Shown in pieces: positions 1-12,240 of a stretch of 52,773 nt of DNA. The stretch spans positions 1,590,816-1,643,588 of the forward strand of contig NMRA01000020.1 of assembly GCA_002633005.1 (NCBI GenBank), read 5' to 3'. Origin of the DNA: Phoronis australis (Eukaryota > Phoronida > Phoronidae). Numbering within the stretch: the stretch's first letter is position 1; every line of letters begins with the position of its first letter. Under the pieces are notes generated by a model that was not told the origin of the DNA, did not search any database, and worked only from the letters and a program-made list of their open reading frames with translations. The position numbers and the translations under genes were made by a program.

Positions 1-932
1 AAGCTCGATACATGTGAACTTTGAACTGTGCTGGCAGGCGTTGACGTTAAATGTAATGTAAATTCTTACTTTTACTTGGACTTTTTGGACGTTTTTTTTC
101 GTTATAAAGATTTCATTTGTTTACAGTGTAAAAGGCCCTAAAAAGAACTTTTTAACGAGCTGACAGTCATAAGCTCGGTGAACTGTTCATATTCGTAAAG
201 CAAGAGGGGTTTAAACTGCGTAAAAATATTTGTCCATTAAGACCCTGGCCATTCGGTATTTTAAGAGACGTGCAACTCTATTATCAAAGTTGAAATATAA
301 ATTGTATAATTTTTTTGAAGAGGGTGCTGTACTCTGGGTCTGTGCAATTCACAGAAAGGTACAGATGAACTATATGTTGATTATGTTCTTTCTAATTAGT
401 TTACCAAAGTGTTTATTGTGTGACATTGTTCAAGTTGGACATCTGTGCCTACGGCTTAGTGCTGGACGCAGAACACGATTGAAAAGAATGTGTAATTTTT
501 CTCCATGTTAAGCTGGTTAGAAATCGAAAATAGAATTAACCTTATTACTCACATAAATTTAAGTTCATAATAACCCTTACCGTGAAAGGATTGCCGTTGC
601 CACAAATAACGTCGAAACCCTCGTCAGCGACTCAAGAAAACGCTTCAGAGTTCTGTACATGTGTATTGTGGTTGCCCAACCTTAAAAATGCAGATTCGAA
701 AATGACTCGTGTGACTTGAGCTGCTGACTCGTTCGACAAAAACTTACGAGGATAGGGGCGTGGCAAAGTTTTTAAAAGCGCTAAAGCGCTTCGGAATTTA
801 ATGTTTGGAATTTAACATTGGCAGCTAAACAAGGGGCGAGTGGAGCTTTAAATTACAAATGGATGTTCCTGGTTAACTTATTGAGATACTTTTTAAGTTA
901 GTATGACTCAGTGCTGACTATTTCTTTTTCAG
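1..932. other. Non-coding, probably intron 1 of the calcium-sensor gene
   Basis: No open frame here shows protein similarity that I recognise. The first recognised exon of the calcium sensor begins right after this stretch and starts in mid-codon. The interval is therefore most simply read as intron sequence upstream of it. The expected first coding exon, about 21 codons beginning Met-Gly for N-myristoylation, was searched for and not found. Confidence 0.5.
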
Positions 933-3900
933 TTGATAAAAGAGAGCTGAGACAATGGTGAGCATAACTCATTAGCGTCCATCCACTTTGATGTCTATTT
1001 CGTTATCACCGCTTATGGCACTTGTGGTAGGACGGTATTTGACCATTTGGAATTAAGCTGATGCTTTTCAAGATAACGTTCACGGACGCTTAAAATCGTG
1101 TTATGAAAATAGTACAGTCTCGTTTTTAGGATGACGGTTTTCGGGTTCCTTTAAGTAGATTGACTTTAGCAAATGAAACAAACGCCAGAAACAATCGTGA
1201 TGTACGAACTTCACAGCATTTGTTCAGTGCTGCTATAATTAAGGGCCACGCATAAATTAGGGGCCCTACTGGAAGGCTACAAGGGTCCTGCTTTGCAAGA
1301 GGTTAGGCGAAGTTGAGGGACGACCCCAGAGGGCTTCAGTTGTGAAGATAGGGGTTGGGTGACAGTGTGTCGACCAGCGAGAGGAAGAGGGGGTAAATTT
1401 TTGACAGCGGAGAGGATACCCGAACTACCGGGCCTGCCATCTTCTTACGCCTAAAGAGAATTCTTAATCCAAGTTTGCATTTGCTGCGTGACTTTTGAAA
1501 ATATTTAATCACTGTCACCTGTTGTAGGTATAAAGACTTTATGAAGGACTGTCCGAGCGGAGTGCTTAAGCGAGAGGTAGGGGCAGAGAGCCAGAGAGAG
1601 TGTAAGTTATCGGCGCATCTGTGGGCGCAGGTTAAGAATCATGATCCGAGAGGTCTTGTGATGGACAGACCTGAGATGAACTTTATATTCCTCTACGATT
1701 GTAGCAGTTTACTAAAGTGGCCAATTAGGGGCCTTACCCTCTGGGCTTCCCCCGTCGGGTCCGTGTCTGATCTGACTAACTAAGTTACCATGACAAAACA
1801 CAGAACACTGATATTCATTGTCCATAACACAGTTAGCAAACATCTGCTATGTATATATGTTGTCGTCAAATATTTGAATATGTACATGAACCTCAGACTA
1901 TCGTTACATGTAAATTTATAACACTCATATAACCTCGGCAAAGAACGTGCGATGGACAGGAACAATTTTCCATTTTCTTTTTGAAAAATATTTTAAAAAC
2001 TTTCCAAATAAATAGATAACCAGGTTCTCACTCGTTACTCTCCATGGCATTTTATCAAAAATCGTATCGTCACCAGCCTAAAAATGTTGAAATCAAACGG
2101 TGTTCTATAGCAGACGTTTAATTGCTCCTCCCTCATATTTTCCTACCAGTCCCCTTGACAATAAAGTGGACACGGAGGCTCAACCCAAACACCTTAGGTG
2201 GAATAAACGTACAGTTTTGTTATAAGAGACGCATTTGAAATAAGTATGACCTCAGAACCACTCGTCAACAAGTTGTCTTAGCACCCTCGTCAACTGTAAT
2301 TGCGACACAAGTGATCACTAATGCCCATTATTTCTTGATTGTACCGCTAGCCTGGTAAAGCCATACACTAAACAACCGCATACAGCAGCCGTTGAATATT
2401 TGTTGACAAACCACTTCAGCGGAGAAAGCGTTGGTATGGACTTCGGAAAATATTTGCACAGGCCAGTATTTTCCAAGAGACGTAAAAGGGATCTGAACGA
2501 ATCTATATGGAACCTTTAGTTGTTAAATCATCCGTTTAATACTCACTATTTGTTGACGCGAGTTTGCTTTGAATTTGCGATCAGTGATCGTCAATTTTGT
2601 CATTCTACCGTACCGAGACACCATTTCCGCAGCATGGGAATCATTCCGTGTTACACTGATCTCATTTTATCGACTGTGGGTCGTGAAATTAATTCAGGCG
2701 CTAATGCCAGTCGGTTAAAATATTACTTGTACTAGCTCCTTCATAATTTGTGGATTTGAACTGTTTCGCTGGACCAGCTGTGAAAGTCTAATAATCCTTA
2801 CGCATTTTCATTCGGTAAGTATCTTTTGGTTATTTTCAAATTGGACCACATGCATGTAGTGTAGGTCTGAGGCCTGTTCTAAGAGACAGACGTATAAATT
2901 CATTTTTGACTTAAGTTGAGGATTTGTGTCAGCTTCCAAACTTTGAAACGTCCACATCGAGTAACTTAGTCAAAATTAAGACAAAACGTAAGTCAAATTA
3001 AGTAAAAAGTCAAGCTTAAGATCTCTTTCTTGAAACAGGCTTGAGACAAATTTAAGTTTTATCTTAAAATTGACTGAAATTTAACTGAGATTTGTCTTTG
3101 CTAAGTCAATTTTATGGAACGGACACCTGGATATTAAATATCTAGTTATTACTGTGTAAGTTTTCAGCGTTTCCCCTTTAGCACTAGCACGCAATTTGTA
3201 AATGGAAAACTGAAAAGACTCAGTTGGTAACATTAACTTACACATTAGGAAATAGCCGTGGTTGACAATATTAAAGAACTCTATAAATGAGGTAGTCATA
3301 ACAAAAAACAGCAAGACTTCAAGATCATAATTCATCCCAGCGTAGTATCAAATTGCTGCCAGACAATGAACGCTTTTTCTTCCTGATGTGTCTTTACGGC
3401 AATCCGAGTGTGCGCGAAGTAGTACTGAGGGTAAATTATACCTTGAAGTCCTATTATTGAAAATAAATAGGAATCTTTTCATGCAGCGCCCATGATTCAA
3501 GTGCTTAGTCCCTATCTAGTTTCTTTGAAAAAAGAAAACATCACTAGCACACAATAAAGTTATAGGAAGTAGAACATTAGAGCGCAAACAAAATCTACAT
3601 CTGCGCTGAAAATTTAAGCAATGTAGTCGACTGCCTGTTGGGACGGTTTTGTGCAACTGGCCACAGATTTCGCGCCTCTGAATTTCGTGGTCATGGAATT
3701 GTTTCCAACCCTTGCTATTTTGACGATATGTTACCAAGATAGGACGACAACACTTACCTCAGATTTAATGATTTTGTAAATTCACTTTTGTCTCAAATCA
3801 TGGAATAGTTACAATTTGACAACACCTTTTTACAGAAAATGACTCAGCCCATCAAGAGACAACCACAACTTGAGATTGTCTCCAAACGCTTAGACGTCCC

Positions 3901-6900
3901 TTCTGTCGCTGATGTTGTTTTACGGCTGGCCAACGCAAGAGATAGGCGACTGTATCCGACGGAAAAAGTACAGATTAGGACACCTCATCGACAAAAAAAT
4001 ACGGAGCAGATCGACCACATCGTTGAACGAGTACGAGGTCACACTGTTTCCAGTTTAGCATCAACATATGATTTTAATTCAACAACAAGTCATGTGGAAT
4101 ATATCTGCAGCAAGGACCCGCAGTGTCTGAAGCAACGAACAGTGAGTGATGAAGAGGCAGACGCCATATTTAAAAGACTTTCGTCAAAGACGACCGGAAG
4201 TAACTGTACAAGGCACCGGTATTTTTCTTCACAAGCGAGGTTGCCGATAACAAAGGCATTTATGACTGTAAACGAGGACGAACTTAGTAAAATTATCGTT
4301 CGCATTAGTAAACCGACGATATCTAGTCAGGGAGTAACTTCCTGGCAGGAGAACCTTTCCAATGAGATTGATGGCGCTGACGGCAAACCTCAGAAATACT
4401 CAAATTATCGCAATGAAATCGTGAATTCAAGATTTATTGGTAAGAAAAAGTTAACGTACAGCGACATGAGCGTGTTGACGGAAAGACTTGCAAGGCCGAA
4501 ATCGTCAGCAGAACTGTGTAAAAAGATTTCTAAAATAGCGGATACTACTGACGAAGCTCCGAGTGACCGAATCAGACCAAAAACATCGTTTATTTGAAAA
4601 CACTCTAAACTTTTGTCATTTAAATATAGATATCGATTTTATGATAACAGACTTTTTAAGGAGTATCGTGATTTCTGGCCGGGATCGAGTTGTGTTTGTG
4701 TCATATGTAATTCAAATGCGTGAAAATGTACTTATCATCTATATATATTTATGGATTAACCTGTTTTTTAATGTCAGTGGTATTAGCCCACGCTAGAGTT
4801 TTCTTTAATCGGTGTAAATCTGATGTATCGTATCGTATCGATTAATTCATGAATGTAGCCAGTTAATGAAACACAGGGACGAGTGTTCGAGTCCGACCCT
4901 GAGCCGGATCACTCAGTTGCCGCGGCATGTTACTTAGAACTAGAACGTGTCTCCAGGGATTACTACAGACATAGAGTTCTAGTTTTATGCTACAGATAAG
5001 TCTTTACAGTGACAATGGCAAGGAAGATATAATCAGTAATGAAAGTCTCATAAAAACGGGAACAATCGTATTAGTTAGCTGTTGACTTTGAGCCGGCTGA
5101 TTCCTCAGTGAAGTCATCCCTTCACAGGGTTATGTCAGTACGCAACAAATTATCCAACTTGGTTTCACTTTTGTGTAATTTTAATGCACCCACATATTTA
5201 TATGTGGATGCACTATGCCGTCACTCCCGTCCATCCATCCGTGCGTCCGTCTGTGCGGCGTCTGCTGTTATCTTCCAAACCCCTGGATGTAGGTTCGTGA
5301 AATTTTGTAGATATATTTCAGATATATTCCACTCATGGATGGGGCGGAATGAGCGATATCGGACGGTTCCGATTACGGGGGTGCCCCCTACTGTCAATTT
5401 TAGTTTTTTATATGTGCCTCTATATCTTCTTAGTCCTTGACGAAATTTTTATTTTTGTTTGTAACTCAATACAAGTTCTTGGACGGCTCTTCGTTAAACT
5501 TAGTTGGCATGTATGTGTTTCTATCAAGGAAAACACAACTGACGTGGATTTCGGTACTAATCTGACTCCTGCGGAATCGCCTATGGGCATTTTGTTTTTT
5601 GCTAGCCTTTGCCTTGATATCTACCAGATTCCTTGATGAATATGTTGGCAAATATGTAACTATCACGTAGAAAACAATACTTGCCCTGCTGCAGATGGAT
5701 TTGCCCAACGTTACATAACCGAGTGACGTTTCTTTAGTTTTTGTGTCCTCTGTCTTCTCCCTTCCTATCCTCTAAACTCACTTGCTTTGTACCCTCTAGA
5801 GGCTGTTATTACCGTAATCGTTCGGGTTAACGCCCTGGGCGGTTAAATTGGCGAATCCAAAAAATCGGGGGAGGGCGGTTAACCGAGCAGTGGGCGGTTA
5901 AATTGAAAATCCACCTAAAGTAGGGGATGGGCGGTTAACTGAGCATGGGCGTTAACCCGAACGATTACGGTAAGTTAACTAGCATTGCTGCGTTCAGTGG
6001 GTATATTTGAAATAATGACCATTTCTAGAATCTGCGCTGTATGTTATGCAGACGGTGGGTGCATTTCATCGCTCCGCGATGCTCTTGTTAAGTTAGCTAT
6101 AGAAAACAGCGAACTGAATTTCTGGACATTTCGCCTCGGCGAAGTTGTCTCTGACGGTAGCTCCAGCTCAGTCAATACCGAACAGAGATTTCCGATAAAG
6201 CGCTCTAGTCGACCACAACTTCTTCTTGCCTTTTGTTCCCGCATGCGCTGTTTCGAAAACAACGATTTATTCAAGTCACTTTTTGTTCCCCAGAAATCTT
6301 CCAAGTGCGCCATTTCTTACTTCTTTTCCGAAAAAAGCGCTTTATCGGAAACTCTCCTGTAACTGGGAGTCACGAGCATTGCGTTCTCAAGTGGATGACC
6401 CGACTTCTTTGCTAAAAACCCGGCAGTCCAGAGTGGTGGATAAAATGACGATTATTCTCTTTTTCTTGTGTACAATTATAACTGATTAATATTGTGTGTT
6501 CATTGTCTAAAGCCCTGATATAATGTTCACTCCGGTTTCCGGGCTGAATTTTATTGTATTGTATTTTTGGGTATATCTTAATAAACTGGCAACTGTAAAA
6601 AACGGTTATATGACTATCTTCCTTTTAATCGTCCGTAACGCGAGACAAGCCGAGTCTCAGTCAAACGCAAGACATACGAAAACTTTCGGACGGGCCATTC
6701 TACAGTGGTATAAGTTTTATGTTGAGTTGACAGCAAATCATAAAATTTTAGTGGACTGTTAAACTATAGGATCGCTTTCCAGAACGACTTCTTACAGCTT
6801 TCAAGGGGACTATTTGGATACTTTTGCATGCTTGCACCCATTAATTTGTTATCCTACAACGAAAAATGAGTAACGTAAGAAATATGACGACCCCGGCACT

Positions 6901-8903
6901 TACGAACCCTGATCATCGGCGACCATCATTAGTCTTCAGTGAATTTAGCGACTGTAAGAAACTTCTTATAATTCTAGATGGAAAAAATCACCAAAAGCGC
7001 GGACATATATAGTATTTTAACTATTTTATACAATTATACATTGGAAAATTTGTTTTTGACCGGCTATTCTGGTGCATAAATTTCGCTTTATTTTATGTTA
7101 GCGATTGGAATGTAGCCTATTGGAGACGTTTAATACATCTTTGTGTGGCTGGGTAATCAGGTTTATAACATGCACATAAATAGTGAGAAAATGGAAAATA
7201 ATATCCTTTCAAAACCTTTTAGAACATCAACAGAATGCCCAAGACACATTCTCCAGGAGAAGAGCATGAACATTTCCGTGAAAATTCCAGCACCATATAC
7301 ATGTACGCACAGGCTGACAAAAGACTTATGTTTCTCTTTTCAATAGGAATTCCAGATGATCTATCAACAGTTCTTTCCGCACGGCGACTCCAGCAAATTT
7401 GCCAGCTTTGTCTTCAACGTGTTCGATGAAAACAAAGACGGGTCTATCACTTTCAAGGAATTCATATGTGCACTATCCGTGACCTCTAGAGGAAGTCTGG
7501 AGGAAAAATTAGATTGTGAGTTTCATGGGAATAACATCTCGCGAATACAGAAACCCATTGGTGCGGTATTATTTCACAATAAGTAAAACTGTAAAGGTGA
7601 CTTTCATTTCTCTTATGACTGACAAGAATTTGTCCATTTCCACCACCCCTCAAGAAACTAAGTCTCAACATAAAGCATGTTTCAACGTTGATTTCTCTCA
7701 AAGTTACTAGCGAACGTACAGAAATCAACGTTGAAACCTGCTTTACGCTGAGACTAAATAACTATCCCAAATATACCTCTTGAAATTCTCTGCTCAAGAT
7801 TTTTCCATGCAAGCTTAAAGGGCCAATAAACCAGCGCTCTGTGTGTAAAAATACAATTAACATTTGATTTAGGACACCTGCCGTTTTAAAATAGGTTTCA
7901 TCTTGTTCTTTACTCCTATTAGAATAGAAACAATTCCTCGATCTGACAATTATTTACACGTCTTTATCGCTTCCGACCAGGCCTATGAAGTTTAGTTGTC
8001 ACGGCCGGCGCGTAAGTTTCAACCGCCGAAGCAGTACAATTGCCTGGGGAATTCCACCAGGCGCTTTGAACCAATTCAAGCTAAGGACAGCAGGCTGACG
8101 TTGAAACTCCAAATATGCCTGTAAAAAGTCGCTTTTTGACAGAGAGTGTCCCTAGGTTATAGCAAATTTCCGGTGTAGCTGTACCTCTTTACTTGCGTGC
8201 ACTACTTCGGAAATTGTGTTTTTGTAACACCGCTAAAAAAGTAATCTGTATTTTGGTTCACGCAGGGGCCTTCAGCCTTTACGATCTAGACAACGACGGA
8301 TACATCACGAAGAAGGAAATGGTGGACATCGTGGACGCCATCTACAACATGGTGGGCAACATGATGGATCTACCCAAAGATGAAGACACACCACAGAAGA
8401 GAGTGGATAAAATATTCGCAACCATGGACTTCGTAAGTTCCACCCACCCATATGCAGTGTCGAGAGAAATGAAACAACCCTATCACACCTTGAAAAACAT
8501 TACGATAGAGCAGAGCTCCACCAAGTTAGAAAAGTTCTCCGGCTTCACGATCTTTGATGCATTAGACCCACGGTTTCAATGAAACTAGTCTCAACTTGTT
8601 CCTTGTCCCAATCCGTTCTTAGGAATAACGTTCAGTGCGCTACATCTCTAGGCAGAGGTTATACTTTCATCCTCTCAGTCATACAATCTTGCACGGTCGC
8701 CAATTCTAGAAGCTTCTGCCGTGGCTGTCTTACATGAGTAACGCAGTTATCCGTCGTGTATCACGAATCGCACACAAGCGCATTTAAAGTTGCATTATCC
8801 TTTTCAGAATAAAGACGGCAAATTGACAAAAGCCGAATTCATTGAAGGCTCCAAATGTGATCCGTGGATAGTGCAAGCATTGTCGTTAGACATCCCCAGA
8901 TAA
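933..8903 (+). CDS. NCS1: Neuronal calcium sensor, NCS-1/frequenin-like (5' partial, 5 exons)
   Basis: Exons: 933..957, 1528..1576, 7347..7515, 8266..8432 and 8808..8903, stop TAA. All junctions are AG/GT and phase-matched; a Trp codon is split TG|G between the first two exons and T|GG between the third and fourth. The spliced product covers residues 22–189 in NCS-1 numbering; NCS-1 itself is 190 aa. It starts in the FxxxELRQWYKDF segment. EF-hand 1 is degenerate with the family's KDCPSG sequence. Loops [12 protein letters not shown] (73–84), [12 protein letters not shown] (109–120) and [12 protein letters not shown] (157–168) keep every Ca2+ ligand. [12 protein letters not shown] and ALSVTSRG are near-identical to frequenin. 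Family knowledge: these proteins bind Ca2+ at membranes through an N-terminal myristoyl group and regulate PI4-kinase, exocytosis and GPCR signalling. The C terminus (ALSLDIPR) differs from vertebrate NCS-1 (ALSLYDGLV), so this may be a paralogue. The first exon, with the myristoylation site, is missing from view. Confidence 0.93.
3839..4597 (+). CDS. Unrecognised 252-aa repeat protein nested in a calcium-sensor intron
   Basis: This uninterrupted ORF lies wholly inside the 5.8-kb second intron of the calcium-sensor gene, on the same strand. A polypyrimidine tract and ACAG lie directly before AAAATG, so the ATG may sit near the start of a spliced exon with an upstream 5'UTR exon. The protein is basic and Ser/Thr-rich, with no membrane segment. 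It contains at least five spaced copies of a loose motif, hydrophobic-xx-hydrophobic-xx-R-hydrophobic followed by Thr/Ser: near residues 11–25 ([10 protein letters not shown]), 58–72 ([13 protein letters not shown]), 107–121 ([13 protein letters not shown]), 149–163 ([13 protein letters not shown]) and 210–225 ([14 protein letters not shown]). The third copy continues as [11 protein letters not shown], which weakly recalls the RLTDxxxxTGxHKxRF signature of p25-alpha/TPPP tubulin-binding proteins. That resemblance is suggestive only. No canonical AATAAA was seen just downstream. Confidence 0.5.
   Translation: MTQPIKRQPQLEIVSKRLDVPSVADVVLRLANARDRRLYPTEKVQIRTPHRQKNTEQIDHIVERVRGHTVSSLASTYDFNSTTSHVEYICSKDPQCLKQRTVSDEEADAIFKRLSSKTTGSNCTRHRYFSSQARLPITKAFMTVNEDELSKIIVRISKPTISSQGVTSWQENLSNEIDGADGKPQKYSNYRNEIVNSRFIGKKKLTYSDMSVLTERLARPKSSAELCKKISKIADTTDEAPSDRIRPKTSFI
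5170..5700. repeat. Degenerate copies of the satellite-like repeat seen at the window's right end
   Basis: The stretch around 5365–5450 (GATTACGGGGGTGCCCCCTA, then CTGTCAATTTTAGTTTTTTA) matches the 52.0-kb unit (CGACTACCGGTGTGCCCCCTA, then GTGGCAATTTTAGTTTTTTA) in order and spacing. It is followed, as there, by CCTTGACGAAATTTT. A second, weaker copy follows near 5545–5660. Low-complexity CCGTCCATCCATCCGTGCG precedes it, as does the palindrome CCACATATTTATATGTGG near 5190–5210. Confidence 0.6.
5809..5973. mobile_element. MITE with perfect 27-bp terminal inverted repeats
   Basis: Positions 5809–5835 (starting TTACCGTAATCGTTCGGG) are the exact reverse complement of 5947–5973. GTTA flanks both ends (5805–5808 and 5974–5977), consistent with a 4-bp target duplication. 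The interior holds four GGGCGGTTAA motifs starting at 5837, 5873, 5892 and 5929, that is, two 55-bp tandem units. No coding capacity. It lies in the calcium-sensor intron. Confidence 0.85.
7658..7758. repeat. Short foldback element with 39-bp arms
   Basis: 7658–7696 is an imperfect inverted copy of 7720–7758, sharing GTTTCAACGTTGATTTCT at the inner ends. A 23-bp spacer separates the arms. It is located in the third visible intron of the calcium-sensor gene, about 140 bp after the donor site. Confidence 0.75.
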
Positions 8904-9700
8904 TGACGGATGTACAAGTGAAAAAAGGGCACCGTGTCTCAGGAGACAGACGGGAAACGATGACCGTTTCGCACGTTCTTCCTGGCCCAACACTGACGTG
9001 GATGTCTGTACAGATCTAAGCTTTTCTCTTTTGTTCTGGTAGTCACGAAAAGCAGAGAAACACGCAGACATTAGTGAACTGTCATTTGTACAATGGATAC
9101 ACTTGACTGACGTCGCCGGTAACATCGGTTCAACCCGGCGGCTAAGATATCTCATTGGTTCTTGATCACTACGTCCGGCTTTTAAACCAATCAGATGTCT
9201 TAGAAGGTTGACCTGGTGAAGTCAATCCAGTGCAACCTATGCTTATAACTAAAACTATTTTGCGTGAACTAGACAGCACTAGAGCTACGTTACGTTGGTA
9301 ACTCAAGTTTTCGACGTGAAAGCCCTGGACATGAATAAGAGATGTCCGATGGTCACTCGCTCAGTGGAACGTGCTATAAATCAGCAAGGCGTCTACAAAC
9401 AAACCGTCCAGCAGCTTTGGGTTGGGGGAAATCTAAGGCTTCGTTTTACGTTAGCTGCCAAAACGGGCAATTTATCTCGTTTGTAGTTGATCACTTCGAC
9501 ATATTTTGCAACATTCCTCGCTCCTGTATTATTCAAAACACAATGAAGCACAGAATGTGAAAATGCTTGCCGAACAAGAAAATGCGTTTCCAAACTTGCT
9601 TCAGGATTACAGAGCATTTCGAAAATTTATAATATAGTGACAGTGGCATAGAAAGCTAAGATTCATGTCCATGTTTGAAGCGACAAACAAATGATCGTTA
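8904..9700. other. Region 3' of the calcium-sensor gene
   Basis: Presumed 3'UTR and flank of the calcium-sensor gene. No further exon was recognised. No AATAAA close to the stop codon was found; the nearest clear AATAAA (GTAAATAAAG, near 10275) lies inside the following repeat block. Confidence 0.4.
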
Positions 9701-9702
9701 AC

Positions 9703-12240
9703 GTATGTAGGACCCTAAAAAATGACCAAATATTCTAAATATCGAAACATCATATCTCAAAAATGGCCGATTGGATTCATATGGCATTTTAAGTACTATG
9801 ATTTATGCACTTCTAAACGCTGTAACAGTTATGAATTTTTCAAAATGGTCCACTGTTGCATGAGAGGTTATCAGAAAGAAACTTTTGTCAAACGACAACG
9901 AAACTGCAACAGCCTTGAGATTTCTTCTATCGAATAATTATATCCCATGAAATTCGACCACCATGATTGATAGAGTCGTTTTAATATCAATGAACTTTTG
10001 TTTTTGCTCAATTTCACTGAAGACATATGGTCACATGACCCAATTACGGGCAGGTTGGTAAAATGTCAAAAATCGAATTCGACATGCCTTCTACTTTCAG
10101 GAAAAAATATTTCTACCGAGTTATAATATAGCCTACTTTGGTTTTTATTTGGTTTGTGGATAAGGTCCTATATAAGCTTAAAGGTTAAATTTATACACAC
10201 TTGGTGTTGTCGTTTTGTGCAGTTCATTACTAAAATATGCACTAAATTTTCTGTTGTGTACCATTTTGCTGTAAATAAAGAAAATCCAATTGTCACTGTA
10301 GATCGATCAATTCCATTTCACTAACTCACACTGTGAAAGAAACTAGCTAAAGGTACATTGAGCAGAAATTAAAAAGTACACAAAAATTCTTCAGCTTAGC
10401 ACATCATGTGGCCGGAAGGTAAAACTCGTGTCAAATTCCTGAACAAAAAATATGCTTAGCGTTTTACAGCTACGATGTGCTTCGTTTTCACCATGGTTTG
10501 TACAACAAAGGTACCAGCCTTTGAAAAATAAGAAAACCTCAAATTTATCACTTATTTATGGCACTAATTCAAGAATCTTTATTGCACATCCTATCAAACA
10601 TACGGTAGTTGATTTCACTCGAAATTTCAAGCATGGATGTCTGTGTCTCCATGGATGGGACACCCTCACAACCAAAGGGAAAAGAGGTCATAAAAGATAA
10701 CTACATGTAGATATGGTGGAGCATGCACTGCTGGTAAAGTTTCTTCGAGTTAGAACACAACATGGCGAATAGTGAAGAATTATTTTATCAAACTTTTCCG
10801 TAAACAAGAGTAAACGTTTACTTCATAGTTTCCAAAGTTTCCAAAGTAAAACTGTCATCAACAAACACAATGAAATTCGAGCATCTTTAACAATACAGCT
10901 AGCTTTTGAAAGTTGAAACATGACGATTTTCGGTAACTATTTTTGTTGGAATTTTAAGAAACTGTTATATTAACAGGTTATACAGGACCCTAGAAAAACT
11001 TTCAAATTTGGCTGCAAGCTTCGGGATATCCGACATGTCTCAGAAATGGCCGATCGGAAACCCACGAAACTTTCCGATACTATGCTTTATGCACTGTTCT
11101 CCAACACACGGTTAGAAATTACTTTTGAAATGGTCCCCATTTGTACAGGGCCTAACAAAAATTAAAAAGGTTAAGATTTTTGTAAAGAAAACAAACAGTT
11201 GCATAAAAATATATAATTGGAAAACAGTAACAGCGTTTTCGAGATTTTATCCTGAAAATTTTATCGTACAAAAGTTGGTCTGGGTAATTTCTATGAATGT
11301 ACCTTTCTTTCATACTAAATTTTACTAAAAAGATGGTTAGGTGACCCAATTAACGCTAGGTTGGCAAAAAGTAAAAAAATCAAACTCTTCAAGCTTTCTA
11401 CTTTCAGAAAATATGTACTTTTACTGTGTTAAAATCAACAGTTTGCAAGATATTTGGATAAGTACACAGATTTTTCAATAAGTCCAAACATAACTTTAAA
11501 CAGTGCATGACAGAAGATGCACAAATACATACACTTCCGAAAGTCACGCGACTTTACCGTAGTGGCCTGAGTTAGCAGGAGTGGTCACCACTGGTACCTG
11601 AACTAAGACTGGAGAAGAATACAAGGAAAAAATTCATGTGATAGTTTTCCATCTCAAAATTGCACTCACTTTACTTAAGGTTATGTTGGACCCCAGAAAA
11701 ATGTCCATTTTTATTTGTCTATCTTTGGAACATCATATCTCAGAAATGGCTGATGGGGTTCATATGAAAACTTTAGATACTATTTTCTACAACACCCTGC
11801 TAGGAATTGTTTTTAAAATGTTTCATTTATGCATGAGGGGTTATCAGAAATAGAACTTTTTCATTTCTATGAAAGAAATGAAGTTGCATAAAATGAAAAC
11901 CAAATGATATATAATCCCGAAAACTGTAACAGCGTTTTTGAGATTCAGTTTCATGTTAACATTTATATTATATCAATCGAAATTTGATGTGTTATTTATA
12001 CCATTGTTTCGCTGAATTTTTGCTGAAAATACATGTTGATGTGACCCAGTTAATGAAAGATTGATAAAAAGTCACAAATCAAATTCTACAGAAAATGTAC
12101 AGTTTTACTGTCTAGTACTGTAGTAGACCTTTGGTAAACTACACAGACAGCCCACAAGGTCCTACACAACCTTAGAGGAAAATTAACGAATCAGGTATCG
12201 TCACAAATTAAACATACCAGCAAAATGTTGAAGCATTTCT
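9703..12240 (+). repeat. Three diverged copies of a roughly 0.5-kb dispersed/tandem repeat
   Basis: Copies lie at about 9703–10220, 10978–11480 and 11680–12210. Each runs in the same order: GGACCC(T/C)A-AAAA, then CATATCTCA(A/G)AAATGGC(C/T)GAT (the middle copy varies), then an Asn/Lys-rich AT stretch, then GTGACCCA(A/G)TTAA(T/C)G, then an AAAATCGAATTC-like block with a CTACTTTCAG remnant, then AAGGTCCTA in copies 1 and 3. No intact ORF spans a unit. The class of element is unknown. Confidence 0.75.

Noticed and set aside
230-511. 93-codon open frame near the left edge
   Set aside because: It begins only at TTG, shows no family features and lies in sequence best read as intron 1 of the calcium sensor.
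2860-3130. Possible palindromic MITE with CTTAAG and TTGACTTA motifs
   Set aside because: Inverted similarity exists, but it is AT-rich, imperfect and lacks clear ends.
4865-4910. tRNA B-box-like GTGTTCGAGTCCGACC
   Set aside because: No A box or cloverleaf at suitable distance.
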